Below, in pieces: positions 12,723 to 25,405 of a stretch of 64,000 bases of DNA. Source of the stretch: Stictocephala bisonia (taxonomy: Eukaryota; Arthropoda; Insecta; Hemiptera; Membracidae). The position numbers were made by a program, and so were the translations under genes. The stretch is taken from assembly GCA_035578905.1 (NCBI GenBank), contig JAQJVL010000002.1, positions 6,882,717 to 6,946,716 of the forward strand, in the 5' to 3' direction. Position 1 is the first letter of the stretch. Each line of letters begins with the position of its first letter. The notes beneath the pieces were generated by a model. It searched no databases, was not told the DNA's origin, and was given only the letters and a program-made list of their open reading frames with translations.

Positions 12723-13521
12723 CCTGTATATTCTTTGAGACATAATTGTGAATGTATTATTAGATCTGTATGCATTAATTATGTTATGAACGTGGCAAAT
12801 ACTATGAAAGACATAAAACATATATAAATCTAAATCCATTCAATAAAGCTGTACAGTTGGTATGGTATGGTACATAACATATTATTGTATGAGTTCTTTT
12901 TTTATGTTTAAGATTTTATTACTGTGAAGATCATATTCCCAAATGTCTATACTATAGAAGTATGTTTTGTGTTTTTCCATAGTGGAATTCAAATAGTACA
13001 CCTGATGTAAGGCAATTATTTAGTTTTTTACCTTGTAGATATTTTCTTTAACACGTATGCTATATGAGTGTTCTAGGTAAAGTTAAGTTCTATCCAAATG
13101 CCAAAGAACTTTAGAGGGTAAACATTTCAACTGTTACAATAATCTTATTTTTGAAAATAAAGTTCATTTTAGACAATCCCTAAATATACGCAAGGTTTGA
13201 CGAATGATTTGCTGTGATTATACCAATAAGCCTGACCTTGTAGTTTATTCAATAATAACAGATGACAGAACCTGTTTGTAGAACAATGTTTCTCAAGAGA
13301 AAACTATTACAACAGTCCCCTGGCGGCAGGGAGTTGATTAACTAACTGTCCGCAGATATGTAGATTTAGTCCTGTCCTTGCTATTTATCTGCACTACGGA
13401 ACTTAAATTTGAACTTAAAAGTGTTTAGATAGTTTTGTAGCCATATAGTTACATGTATTATTTCATCAATGGTATTCATAAAATTTTACAGATGTATAAT
13501 GGTATCACTAATTCTGTGGAA
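12723..13521. other. AT-rich spacer
   Basis: Nothing recognised beyond chance open frames. Confidence 0.55.
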
Positions 13522-13944
13522 TATTCATTATTCATCTCTAAGACGCCGATCGTAGAGATTTGGGCGATTATGAGGAGTGAATGAGTGTGATGAGTTTAGA
13601 TTAACGAGTGTAGTCACTGTTACTATCTAAGTTCGACCTAGCTCAGAAAGGACTATTTATTAATAGCCCAATAGCCAGGGCAACTATGGGACCTACAGCT
13701 TTACGTGGAATCTGAACCACGTTGTGTTGGTCTGTTTTTCAGCTAACTGACAGGTCTGACACTCAGTTCTCTTCCCTACACATCTGAACCTTGACTACCA
13801 TTCAACACGGACACTCCAGACTTCTCTAGTAGTGTCTACGTTGATGACAACTATTGAGCGGATGCCGTGTCGGTATTAAGAGAACAGAGCATGGAACTTA
13901 TCGCCTACAATCTCTCAAACACTTTGTCCCCAAGTAACTGGGTA
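13522..13944 (+). repeat. SINE-like repeat family R2, full-length copy
   Basis: About 420 bp beginning TTCATCTCTAAGACGCCGATCG and ending CCCCAAGTAACTGGGTA. It shares with the other copies GAATGAGTGTGATGAG, GTAGTCACTGTTACT, TTACGTGGAATCTGAACCACG and AGTAGTGTCTACGTTGATG. On the reverse strand the third block reads as a T-arm/B-box-like hairpin, so a tRNA origin is possible. Confidence 0.7.
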
Positions 13945-14021
13945 TTGTATTAATTAAATTAAATAACATACTTAATTTCTTAGTAGTATGTGAACCAAAC
14001 ACTTAAGCAAGGTAACCATAT

Positions 14022-15255
14022 ACAGGGTGTTCAAAAAGTCTGGAACCCCCTTAATTTTTATTTTATTAGTCAACACTGAACAATAAAACTTTAGGATTAC
14101 GTCTTCACTGTACTTACTGTGAATGACATTTTAGTCATTCAACTCCTTTTTCGCTTTGGGGGAACTCCTATTTTGTCATGTGGAGGCAATATGAAAAAGC
14201 TTCAATGTTGTTGTTATTATTATTCTTTAGCACCAAGGGTGGTTGTATACCCTCAATGCCGTAACAGGGTGGCTTTCAAGAGTCTTACATAATCTATTAA
14301 AGAGGATAGTTGCTGCATTCTTATTTCTGGTTTTGTGGAAGTGTTTAAGGGCATAACGCTAAAATCGGCCTTTTCAGACCTCCTCCCTACCCCCCCCCTG
14401 TTGTAACGGTAAAACTAAACCCCCCCAAAAAATTACGTAACGCTGTCACAACCCCCCTATAATTTTTTCTATAAATTTTCATGCATATTTTTATCTATGA
14501 TAAAGTCATTTTTTGGACTTTGTTCCGTTTGTTTTCTAATGAGGGGGAGGAGAATATATATCTAACTTTAATATCTTTTCAAAAACTCTTTTATTTTGGT
14601 GAAAACAATAACCTTTTGTGAATGAATTTAAATAAATTGCTGAGATTATTAGTTACATAGCATTGCGTAGAAGCCTGTTATGTCCTATATTGCTTTTGCT
14701 TATTTCACCAAAATCAATAAAGGACAGCGGTCCAAACCCATCAAGCAAATTTTATTTGTCCTCCCGGAAATTTAATAAGTGACCCTCTGCATTTGAAGCA
14801 GAAATACCACCAACTAGACTAGCTATATTGATAATAATAACAAGTACTCTATTTGATACTAGCTGTTTGTACAGGTCTATGCAAGCTTAGGTCGACTTAT
14901 AATGCATTTTAAAGTTCACTGTTAGTGAAACACATAGCCGCAACCCCGACTGAAAAAAGCCTATTCATTTGAAAATAACAGCCTCTAAAAGTTTGGCCTC
15001 ATTGGAGCTTTGAGAGGATGCTATTTCCAAACGAATAGTTCTTTTTCCGTCGGTGTTACGGCAATGTGTTCCTCTAACAATGGCCTTTAAAACGATGTAT
15101 AACTTGACCTATGTTGTCATTTAAGGTTCTTTTAGACTTCATCCACAGGACTTCCCCCCCAAAGCGAAAAAGGACAGTTAAGATGGCCAAACCATCCACC
15201 ACAGTGAGAACGTAATACTGGAGTTTCATTGTTCTGTTTTTTAATATAAACCACA
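14022..15255. mobile_element. Degraded foldback element with nested hairpin
   Basis: Outer arms about 14050-14180 and 15145-15250 are inverted copies (CCTTTTTCGCTTTGGGGG and its complement near 15160). The left end reads ACAGGGTGTTCAAAAAGTC, a typical terminal motif. A second inverted pair lies inside at 14940-14991 and 15010-15060 (CTATTCATTTGAAAATA / tatttccaaacgaatag). C-rich blocks occur at 14387-14460. Confidence 0.55.
14700..14895 (+). repeat. Repeat R3, copy 1
   Basis: About 190 bp (AAAGGACAGCGGTCCAAACC ... AACAAGTACTCTATTTGATA) repeated directly at 16540 and, inverted and shorter, at 34830 and 46135. Confidence 0.65.
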
Positions 15256-15972
15256 GTTAAACCACGAGTAGTTTATATGATGCCTACAAAGTAACGTGGA
15301 GTGAGTATGCACTGTTGTATTATAATGTAGTACTATAAACTATATTGCAACTAGTCGCCAAATTGGATTGCTATCCCTTAAGAGGAATGTTAAATATGGT
15401 ACAGGACTGTTAACAATTTGTTGGAAAATTATAATTTTTATGTTGTTTAAAAGAGCTTTAAGTTTTAATGAGTCTTGTTTAAGAGAGTTAATCATTTTGT
15501 TTTAAATATTCATAATTCATTATTATTTTCATGACAAACATAAACCGGTATACTGATATTTTCTACTTTTAGTTCATCATCAACTAATATTTTGTAAATT
15601 AAAAAGTGGATCTCCTAGTAACTATTTCGGTCTTATAAATGATGTAACAATTATTGTTATCTGAAAAATACGTAATTCATAGTATCAGTACCATATTTTT
15701 AACTTTGACCTTATAAGAAGTAAATTCAATATGTCAACGACCTCTGCAAACTCATAGATGAAAACTGCAATGGAAAACAAAAGTTTTATGTTAACTTCTG
15801 ATAAAAAATTCACTCTTTCTGTCACCCTAGATTATTAAAGTTTTACTTTTTTTATAAAAACATATTATCCTATCCACTATCTAAAGATGGTACTGTCACC
15901 TCAACTTCACTTCACTATACAAACAACGCTTGTTAGACATGAAATAATGAGGGAGCAACCAATGAATCATCA

Positions 15973-16270
15973 TATATAAGGAGCGGAAATATAGGGAGTC
16001 AGACTTACAGTACTGTTTTTACGAAAAAAGTTTACAGCCGAAACTAGTTTACGCGGCTGCCGATACACAGTGCTGGCTGACATAGTCTGTCACGTACCAC
16101 AATCTCCCAACGCAATAGTCATGTCTACCACTTCCTTCCTCTTCATTCCCATAGGAATTCCATTCTTCCCTCTTTCTCCATTGGCCACACTGCCCTCTCT
16201 GTAATTCTTTATCTAACTCCAGGCTGGAGCGCAACGAGCTCGACATAGCGGCTGCGTTAAGATAGCAAAA
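15973..16270 (+). promoter_or_regulatory. Core-promoter-like site followed by a GC-richer segment
   Basis: TATATAAGG at 15973 and TCAGAC with its A at 16001 (28 bases on) copy the spacing of the cuticle promoters. The next 250 bases are GC-richer, with no + strand ATG frame. A minus-strand frame of 119 codons (16408-16049) crosses it but matches no family I know. Confidence 0.3.
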
Positions 16271-16539
16271 ATAAAAAAAGTAGACTGACTTTTTAAACAT
16301 TGGTTTTTCACTTACTGTATCATAGAAGAGCATTGATTGGCGTAGTTTCTTATGAGAAATCAACACGATCCATGTATGACCACCCACTTCCAACACATAG
16401 AGTGGCATGTTCCAGAATGGATGGATCGGAAAAAATCATGCCCATTTTCCTTTGTGCTTCTGTATATTGAATTAAAGAAGATAATCTTTGGAAAAAGGAG
16501 TTCATTCACTTTTTATTGTCGATTTATGCCAGTGACATT

Positions 16540-16735
16540 TTTAACTTATTCTACAAAATCAATATAGGACAGCGGTCCAAACCTATTAAGCAAATTTTAG
16601 TAATCCTCCCGGAAATTGAATAAGTGACCCTCTGCATATGTAGCAGAAGTACTAATTACTAGACTAGCTATAGGCCTATAGAGTAATGATAACAAGTACT
16701 CTATTTAATACTAGCTATTTTTGCAGGTCTATGAA
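16540..16735 (+). repeat. Repeat R3, copy 2
   Basis: ATAGGACAGCGGTCCAAACC ... TGCAGGTCTATGAAA, parallel to copy 1 about 1.84 kb upstream, roughly 85% alike by eye. Confidence 0.65.
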
Positions 16736-16739
16736 ATTT

Positions 16740-18117
16740 CCCTGTCGATGTTCATGGCCAGAAAATTAGTGTTTGTAACACATACATATTGTTTTCCTCG
16801 TAATACTAAATATATAAAAAATTGACTACTTAAAATTTCGTATTTACGTAGTAACAAACGTTAGTTTTTAAATGCTTTTTTTACTTTTTCTTAAGAGTTT
16901 TTTGATGCGGCCATCTTCTTTTTTGTTTCTTACTTAAAAAAGAGTTAGCTAGATTTGCATTGTATTCTAAATTTATTATAAATTCTGTATGATTTTATTT
17001 AATATCTTATGACTAAAAATAACCATTTCAGTACAAATTAAAAATAACGTACTAAAACTATTTTTATTCATTTAACGTAATGATGCCATAAACTAAAAAC
17101 CCACCAACACTCAAAAAAATTCTTTTTTTTTTTAACAGTTAAACGTTTTCCTAAACATATACCAACCATTTTTAAAACCAGCCTAAATTATCTTTTATGA
17201 TTTCTCCAGATTAATTGTTTGAGAGAGCATTTTAGTCCTAACTTCACCTTGTAAAATAAGACCTCATTTGGCGTAAAATTTGGCTAAAACACAAAAACTT
17301 CTATAAAGTTCTGGACACGTAACATTCGGATTTTTAAGTATCTCGATTTGAGAAGAGTCTAAGGAAAACTTGCTGGGGTTTTAAGCAATTGCAAAGAGCA
17401 GAGGTTCTTCAGCTTGGAGGGGGGCCCTACCGTGTTTTTCATGAATACCAAAGGGGGTGAGAGTCAAATTGGAAATAAGATATTAAGCTATGACATGAGA
17501 TCAGTGAAAGTATAATCTTCCCTACATCACTTACAGACTAACTTCACTTTCTCTTACTGGTACCTATCAAATGAAAAATTAAAATGTGTCAAGTTTGTTG
17601 TGAAAGTAGAAATTAGCATTTTTTAGCAATGCCCGAACATTCCACACAATGTTACAGGGGTTAGGACCATGGAAGGCTTTCATTTAAATAATATGGGGCA
17701 TGGTTGATAAAAGTTCAGGAACCACTGATTTAGTGAAAGTATTTGTTGCATCTGCTTTATTTTACTTCGTAAAGAGATTAGAAATATTTGACTTTAATAT
17801 ATTCCACTTTTTTATTTGGAAAATAACGTATTATAGACACTGAATATCCCAATTCTCCGTAAATATAACGTCACAGTGAGCCACTTAGCTCCTGTATTTT
17901 TCCAAAATCTAATTTTGAAATTCGTTAGCTTATAATAAACAACATAAATATATACAATATGTCCAAAGCAAGACGGATAAGAGAAAACCAGAATTCTGCA
18001 AACTAAGCCAAGCTATGTTCTAAATCAGATATTTAAACTTATTTTACATATTTAGAAGTGTTAATAGAACTCCCTAGGTATAAGCAGCTGCTCCACGCAA
18101 CCATCCATGCACGACAC
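16740..18117. other. AT-rich spacer
   Basis: No gene or named repeat recognised. Confidence 0.55.
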
Positions 18118-18235
18118 ACATAAAGTACTATTGGCCAACCCACCCACCCCTACAAGTACAGTGGTAATACCCCACCCATGAATGTACAATGGTATTGGTC
18201 CACTCATCCATCCCAGCACGTACAGTGGTTCCAGT
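18118..18235 (-). repeat. Dispersed G-rich repeat, reverse orientation
   Basis: ACCCACCCACCCCTACAAGT, then acagtggtaatacc and two more loose units, upstream of the 151-aa cuticle gene promoter. Confidence 0.65.
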
Positions 18236-18607
18236 TGTAAAATTTCCCAACTTAATTTCCGTTTTCTGAGTTTAACAAGTGGGAGGGTTCAAATTTTGTA
18301 CTTAGTTGTACTCTTTACATATATTCTTGAAAAACACTAGTTAAAATTTAAAATGTAAACAAATGTTAAAATTTATTTGTTCATTCATTTTCCTGTAAAC
18401 AGACCATTACCAAATTATTATTACCAAAGGAATATCTTATCCTAGATTTTATACAATTGTGGAGTTCAATTTCATATATTCATCTCATTCCTAGTCTTAC
18501 AGTGTCAATACCCTCCACACAATAGGGATTTCCAAATTACATGGGAACGCCCTCAATAAAAAACCCATTGGTCATCAAAGAGTAAAGGTCCTTGAAGACT
18601 AACAGAC

Positions 18608-18640
18608 TATAAAACTGGAGACTTTGTTCTGTTGGTCACT
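18608..18640 (+). promoter_or_regulatory. Core promoter of the 151-aa cuticle gene
   Basis: TATAAAA at 18608-18614 and an arthropod-type initiator TCACT with its A at 18638, exactly 30 bases from the first T. The ATG follows at 18669. Confidence 0.7.
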
Positions 18641-18668
18641 TAGTCCTGGAGTCACAGAAGCCTTCAAC

Positions 18669-20121
18669 ATGAAATCCTGCCTTGTAAGTTATCTTAAATT
18701 ATTAATAATCGAGTTTATAAATAACTGTTTAAAGTAAGGTTTCTCATTTCATTTGAGTTTAAATGGTTTTAAGCACGTCAAGATGAGCTCATAGAGTACA
18801 TTAATAAATAGTTCCAAAGAGTTGGCACAAACTTTCCCCCATAATAAACTCTGAAAAATCAAAACTTAGAAAATTACCAGTTTGATTCCTAAATACTTTT
18901 TTTGCCAAATCTTAAACACTAGTAAGTTAGAGACATGCGGTTTTTACTAAAATATTTTGAATTGTAATTTACATATTTTCTAAAAATTTAATCAAAATCG
19001 TTAGTGCAGTTTTTGAGAAAATTCCATTTTTGTATTTTTTCCAATCAAATAAAAATGTCTAAAATAAAAAAAAAAAAACGGTCTGGAGATATTGGTTAAA
19101 TACACCTTTCTACCAAATTTCATAAACATCCATCCATCGATTTGGTCTCCAGTGAAATGCGTATACACTCAGACAGACGCACATATGGACTGACATCCAA
19201 AATTCTTTTTCAAAAAACAACTTTTTTAGGTTCAGGAGACCCTAAAATGGATTTTTAGACTAATTTGCCAAAACATTTTTTTACGATCACAATACTTTCT
19301 CTACGTTAACGCATCTCCTACGTTACCTAGTAACTTTTGACACTGTGGGAGTAAGTAAAAATAATGTTAGATTTGCGTACTGTTAAAGTGTTTTATGAGA
19401 AAAACTCGCTGTTTTATGGTTCACTGTTAGTTTAATGTAACTCTTATTTACACTATTAAGTATTTTTTTTATATATTCATTAGTTTATAACTTCATAGTA
19501 ACTTTATTAAAGTTTTTCTAAAGTAGTTTAAAAAAACACACAAAATTGCTGAATGTTATTGAAATAAATGCAATCTTTTATCTAAATAAAACGATGGACA
19601 GCTGCATAAAATAAAAAATAAAAAAAATACAAAAGAAAAAAAAGATGACGTTCTTACGTCAACTGGTATTTTGTCCTTAGATTGTCCTCGCCCTTGTCGC
19701 TGTGGCCCAAGCCGCCCCTCAGTACTTCACCTCCTTCGCCGTCCCTACCGTCCTGTCTGATGGACATCTCGCTGACACTCCTGAGGTCGCCGCTGCTAAA
19801 GCTTTCCACTTCGGTGCACACGCCACAGCGCTCGCCAATGACCCAGACATTGCAGCTCCCGTCGTCTCACACTTCGCTGCTCCAGCTCCTGTTGTCGCTC
19901 CAGCTGCCATAGCCGCCCCAGCTGCCATAGCCGCCCCAGCTGCCACTGTCATCCGCACTGATGCCTCACCTTACTTCGCTAACCCTGTGATCACCCCCGA
20001 AGGTTTCGTCGCTGACACTGCTGAGGTCTCCAAGGCTAAGGCACTCCACTATGCCGCCCACGCTACCGCCCTCGGCGCCCCAGTCGACCCCTACCTCAGA
20101 TACCTGGATCTCTACGCTTAA
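18669..20121 (+). CDS. Two-motif secreted cuticle protein with AAPA repeats, 151 aa, two exons
   Basis: Exon 1 is 18669-18683 (MKSCL, then GTAAGT). Exon 2 is 19681-20121 after TCCTTAG; the intron is 997 bp, phase 0. The signal peptide is MKSCLIVLALVAVAQA, followed by APQYF. Motif 1 lies at residues 32-54 (DGHLADTPEVAAAKAFHFGAH) and motif 2 at 112-134 (EGFVADTAEVSKAKALHYAAH). Between them, about residues 73-94, is an Ala/Pro block with repeated AAPAAI units, typical of stiff-cuticle proteins. The two ends resemble the 148-aa protein upstream: APQ at the mature N-terminus and a GAP-D-Y-RYL C-terminus. The two are therefore clear paralogs. AATAAA is at 20142-20147. Long open frames on the other frames of this exon are composition shadows. 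Confidence 0.92.
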
Positions 20122-20149
20122 TTTGTATTAAATTTACATAAAATAAAAA

Positions 20150-21389
20150 ACAACTAGATAAAAAAGTATATACTATTATTGAAACCAACTTTTTATTATT
20201 GTAACACTATTAGCCCCTAAAATTTCATATACTATCCTGAATGCATTTTACAAAACTACCAATGAAACAGGTATATTTATTTTAGTACGTGGCTTTAATG
20301 TTTTTCGGAATTTCTGTCAACTCAAATAGGCTAGTATGTGGAAGACAGTCAAAAGATTTTGTTAAAAAGAATGTTTATTAAGAAAAACATGTGTTGTGAA
20401 TGCAAAGGTGTTCCGGAGTGAATAGTTAGTAAAATAATAACTGAATATGTCAGTATTCTAAGATTATGTAATCTCTTCTGCTTTGACCAAACAATTTCAT
20501 CATTTAAAATATATGTTGTTCAACATAATATATACTTCAAGAACTGTGTTTTAAAAATATATTCCATATGTAATACATAATTATATGTTTTAATTATTAT
20601 GAATAGCTCATAAAATTGTTCGTAAAATGTTATTTGGAGAAAACACTTAGGCACTTAGGACTGTTTTTGTTGTTTCCCCGGAATGTTAACGCTATGACAT
20701 GTAAAGATATGATACACCATAAGCCTATGTATTATTTATATTAAATGATATGAAAAAAGACATACGAGTATAACTATATATTATACAACACATTTATTAC
20801 AATATACGTTTATGAATAGCACAAATATTAATGATGATCGTTCTCGGCAATCTTCGTTTACCTTCCCAACGCTAGAGGGATCTCAAAAGAAAGGTAAACG
20901 TGAATTTATTTCTTTTGTGTATCTCTCTGTCCTGATGAAAGTAAATGTGGTTTGTCGAAATCTATTACTATAGTATTGTGATTTTGTACATATAATGTAC
21001 CTTTATGTTGCGTGACGTTTACTTGTTTGTATCTCTACCGACACGTAAAATGGTGATTAAGAAACTATTAACTAATGTATCTACAAATAGTGAGACGTTT
21101 TGAACACTGTCTTATTTTAATCAGAGACTCAAGTATTATCAAACTGTATTTACATGAGACTATGTTTTAGTTTTTAAAATAAAAGTCTTCAGTACATTAT
21201 TACTCTATAGGCATTTAGTAAATTTTCTTATCTTAACTCTTGAACCTATTTCATATTTTTAAAACAGATACCAGTTTGACAAGTTCTAGACTTATTGAAC
21301 TGGATTTTTATAACATAAAGAATCGTTCATAAGCAACATTTAAAAAGACTAAATATATTACAAAATTGTATATAAAATTGATAAAAGTG
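20150..21389. other. AT-rich spacer downstream of the 151-aa gene
   Basis: Nothing recognised. Confidence 0.55.
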
Positions 21390-21566
21390 CATAATAATGA
21401 CAGTCCAACATAAGAATGACAGTCCAACATAATAATGACAGTCCAATATAATAATGACAGTCCAACATAATAATGACAGTCCGACATAATAATGACAGTC
21501 CAACATAATAATGACAGTCCAACATAATAATGACAGTCCAACATAATAATGACAGTCCAACATAAT
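21390..21566 (+). repeat. 19-bp tandem repeat, nine copies
   Basis: GACAGTCCAACATAATAAT repeats from 21399 to 21566 with three single-base variants. Overlapping minus-strand open frames are products of the repeat. Confidence 0.97.
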
Positions 21567-21785
21567 CATTAGTAGCTAAATATTTCGTTTTATATTTCTC
21601 ATGAAAATAACAAATTACTATTTATCTTATACTAAGACTCCCGAAATAAACTTATAACTAAATTCAAGAAGATATTTTTACTGCTGTTTATGTAAAATTG
21701 TATTTTTGTACATATATTTGTTGTAAAATTTATATAAATATATATAAAATATTTATTTGAATATGTGTAAGTCTGAAAAGCTACT

Positions 21786-22200
21786 GAAATTAAGGGAAGA
21801 TAGCTGCCATGGAGAAACGGCTTTTGTCATGCAAGCAGGAGGGTTTGCAGGAACTGTGCAGGAAGGTTGACTGCCATGGAGGAAGGGTAGCTGCCATGGA
21901 GAGAGGGCTTTTGTCATGCAGGCAGGAGAGCTTGAGGAACTGTGCAGGAAGGTTCATGGAGGGAGGATAGCTGCCATGGGGAAAGGGCTTTTGTCATGCA
22001 GTTATGGTGGCTGATATAGAGAGAGGATTGCTATCGTTCAGGGAGCAGGGATGGTGGTTACTATAGAGGGATGATTGCTGCCATCTTGGCAGCAGTAATT
22101 GTGTCTGCCATTCATGGAGTTTATCTGCCATGCAGGGATGCTGGCTACTATTCAGTGACCAGTGATGGTGATTTCCGTTCAGGGAGCATTTTGAAATGTA
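21786..22200 (+). repeat. Imperfect GC-richer repeat block
   Basis: Roughly 90-bp modules containing GCTGCCATGGAG, GGGCTTTTGTCATGCAGGC and GAACTGTGCAGGAAGGTT, two to three copies, decaying into shorter GCTGCCAT / CAGGGA echoes. Confidence 0.7.
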
Positions 22201-22204
22201 GCAT

Positions 22205-23540
22205 CTCAGTTTGAATTTCTGAAGTTTGAGGATTATATATAATCGTGAGTCAAGATATCTAATGGAGTAGAGATGGGTTCTGGTAATAAATAAGATCTAA
22301 AAATACCTCTGTGGTTCCACCTAATTGCCGTTAATGGCTTAGACATTCCTGAGGTCTGAGTTATATCTGAACACCCTTGGCTGCCTTATTTTGATCGTCT
22401 ATCGGAAGTAGACAGAAAGGACTCAATAACTACACAAACCTGTTTGTATTTCCATTAGTATGAATATTATAGAAGTAATTTCTTTTTATCCACTATTTCG
22501 CAATAGATAAATCTATATATAAAGGTTTACTTTTATGTGAACACTATTTAAATTGAGTATTGGAATTAGTTCATTAATAAATAAACATATATTGTACTGA
22601 AGTTATTTTATATATTTAAATACAGTTAACAACGTAATGATCTTCAAGAGCCCTTTTGAATTGTATTTAGGCATGACTAAAGGTCACAGCTTTCTACTGG
22701 AGACTACAATATTGTAGGCATATCCCTAGGTACAGTCCAACTGAAAAGTATTATAACACACTATAGTCCACAATACAGTCTTAATCATAACATAACAAGC
22801 TATATACTCTTCAAAATTACATAAAATAACAAATATGTTTAAATATTTAATTAAATTGTAGTATTAAATTTACTGGTGATTTCCACTGAGTTAAAGTATA
22901 CTATTGTAAGCTAAATAAGGTACAATATATTTAGTTATAATAGGAATTGACTTAAAAATATAACTGAATTAAAAACAGCCTTTAACTAAGTTCACATGTA
23001 CCGTAATTGAAAAGTCCTTAATTATATTCAAACAAATAAATGAATTTGACAAAAACTCTATTCAGAGGTAAGTTTGCATATTTCCATTGTATCTCTGGGT
23101 TATATCTCTATTTAAAGAAATTATTTTAAAGTTGTGTAATTTATATAATCAGTCGCAAGACTACAGTAAGGTGTATAAATTCTTACCGATATCTGCTACA
23201 ACGTTGCAACAAACCCTTAGGAAACTGGGTTAGAACTTGAAGTGTGCAGAAATATCTCCTAGTTGCACGTTAAGACAATTCAATTGTAGTATGTGTACAA
23301 TCCACAATATAATATGTGAATAGGTTAAACTTAATGGTACTTGCTCATTATGTAGGGAAAATGATGTTAAAACGCAGGTGATGTGATTATTTATCTAACT
23401 GTAAATGATTAATAAAATAGTAAACTTCCTCCTGGATATTTAAATATTCTTAGTATACTATTTATTGTTAATTTTAGATGTAGTTGATAGTGTTATTCTT
23501 CGTTTATATGTTGTAACAAAAATATTATTTATTAGTTATA
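22205..23540. other. AT-rich spacer
   Basis: Nothing recognised. Confidence 0.55.
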
Positions 23541-24397
23541 TTGACATATCACGCTGTAAACTATTTATTAATTATATCGACATATCACATTGTTAACTAT
23601 TTATTAATTATATCGACATATCACATTGTTAACTATTTATTAACTATATCCACATATCACATTGTTAACTATTTATTAACTATATCCACATATAACATTG
23701 TTAACTATTTACTAACTATATCCACATATCACATTGTTAACTATTTATTAACTATATCCACATATCACATTGTTAACTATTTATTAACTATATCGACATA
23801 TCACGTTGTTAACTATTTATTAATTATATTGATATATCACATTACTAATCATTTATTAATTATATCGACATATTACATTGTTAACTATTTATTAACTATA
23901 TCGCCATATCACATTGTTAACTATTTATTAATTATATCGAAGTATCACATTGTTAATTATTTATTTGTTATATCCACATATCACATTGATAACCATTTAT
24001 TAATTATATTGACATATCACATTGTTAACTATTTATTGATTATATCGAAGTATCACATTGTTAACTATTTATTAACTATATCGACATATCACATTGTTAA
24101 CTATTTATTAATTATATCGACATATCACATTGTTAAATATTTATTTATTATATCCACATATCACATTGATAATCATCTATTAATTATATTGACATATCAC
24201 ATTGTTAACTATTTATTGATTATATCGAAATATCACGTTGTTAATTATTTATTAATTATATCGACATATCAGATTGATAATCATCTATTAATTATATTGA
24301 GATATCACATTGTTAACTAGTTAATAATTATATCGACGTGTCACATTGTGAACTATTTATTAGTTATATAGACATATCACATTGTTAACTATTTATT
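23541..24397 (+). repeat. AT-rich 36-bp minisatellite, about 24 copies
   Basis: Unit CATATCACATTGTTAACTAT-TTATTAACTATATCGA with point variants. The 36-base period yields a 259-residue open frame of repeats that is not a credible protein. Confidence 0.95.
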
Positions 24398-24513
24398 TTG
24401 TATGATATAATATCTATGACCTTATTGACAAGTAGACTAGTATCGTTGTCTAGTAATGATGTATTTAAATGAATGAATTGCAGTATAGGATAAAATATTA
24501 TATATCTGATAAT

Positions 24514-24570
24514 GAGCACAGTGGGCAGATGATTGTTATTGCACAGTGGGCAGATGATTGTTATTGCAAA
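24514..24570 (+). repeat. 27-bp tandem duplication
   Basis: GCACAGTGGGCAGATGATTG-TTATT occurs twice in a row. Confidence 0.9.
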
Positions 24571-25065
24571 GAGTGTAAGGTGCTAAATATGAATAATTGC
24601 TGTTCAATTTACCTCATAAAAAAGGAAAATAGCCTTTCAAAATGATTACCTAGAATACTTTATACCTACGTGGTACGCAATAGTGAAACGATAGCCTAAT
24701 TTTGTTAAATACGTGGATGATAGTAGTTAAGTACAAACACTATCAGTATACAAAAGAAAACTTTCATGAATAAATTATTTATTTGATAACGTTCTTAAAT
24801 AGTTTTAGGTTTTTCGTGGAAAATATATACAGTTATAGATTTCGTGCTCTCCTGTAATCAGTTTTACATAACGCCATAAAAAACACAGCATCTGTAACAT
24901 TAATAATAAAAAACATAGTTCTATATTCAGAGGCAGTGTTTGCTTCGAACTTATTCTCAAATCATTCAGAGTAGAAATTACGGAGATGGGAGAATCAAAC
25001 GTCAGGATGGATTGAGTGGATGAGTCAGTAATTTTCATTATTTTGTCATTATTCATTACTTATTT
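24571..25065. other. AT-rich spacer
   Basis: Contains a minus-strand 83-codon frame (25056-24805) with no signal or motif; taken as chance. Confidence 0.5.
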
Positions 25066-25405
25066 ACCAATCGTATACATGTGGGTGAATATAATAGGTC
25101 ATGAATTAGATGAACAAATGTAGTCATTGTTACTAACTAATGTCAACTGTTCATGACCCACAGCTTTTTCTTAGAATTAACCATGTAGTATTGGTCTGAT
25201 TTTCAGCTAAATGACAAACGTCATACTCAGTTCTTTTCGATATAAAACATCTAGACTCTGAATATACCAGCAAAATGGACACACTAGACTTCTTTAGTAG
25301 TGTCCACGTTAATGGCAGCCATTGAGCACGTTGTGCCAGTATTCAACTGAGCATAGAACCTATCGCCTACAATATCCACCCTTTGTCCCCAAGTGGCTGG
25401 GTTAC
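25066..25405 (+). repeat. R2 repeat copy, nearly full length
   Basis: Shares GTAGTCATTGTTACTAACTA, AGTAGTGTCCACGTTAATGG, ATAGAACCTATCGCCTACAA and TTTGTCCCCAAGTGGCTGGG with the family; lacks about 60 bases near the middle. Confidence 0.7.

Noticed and set aside
16049..16408. 119-residue minus-strand frame
   Set aside because: No signal peptide, domain or splice support; charged stretch resembles no family I can name.
23541..24320. 259-residue open frame
   Set aside because: Made of the 36-bp AT-rich repeat; the period is a multiple of three, so a stop-free unit stays open. No start context or domain.
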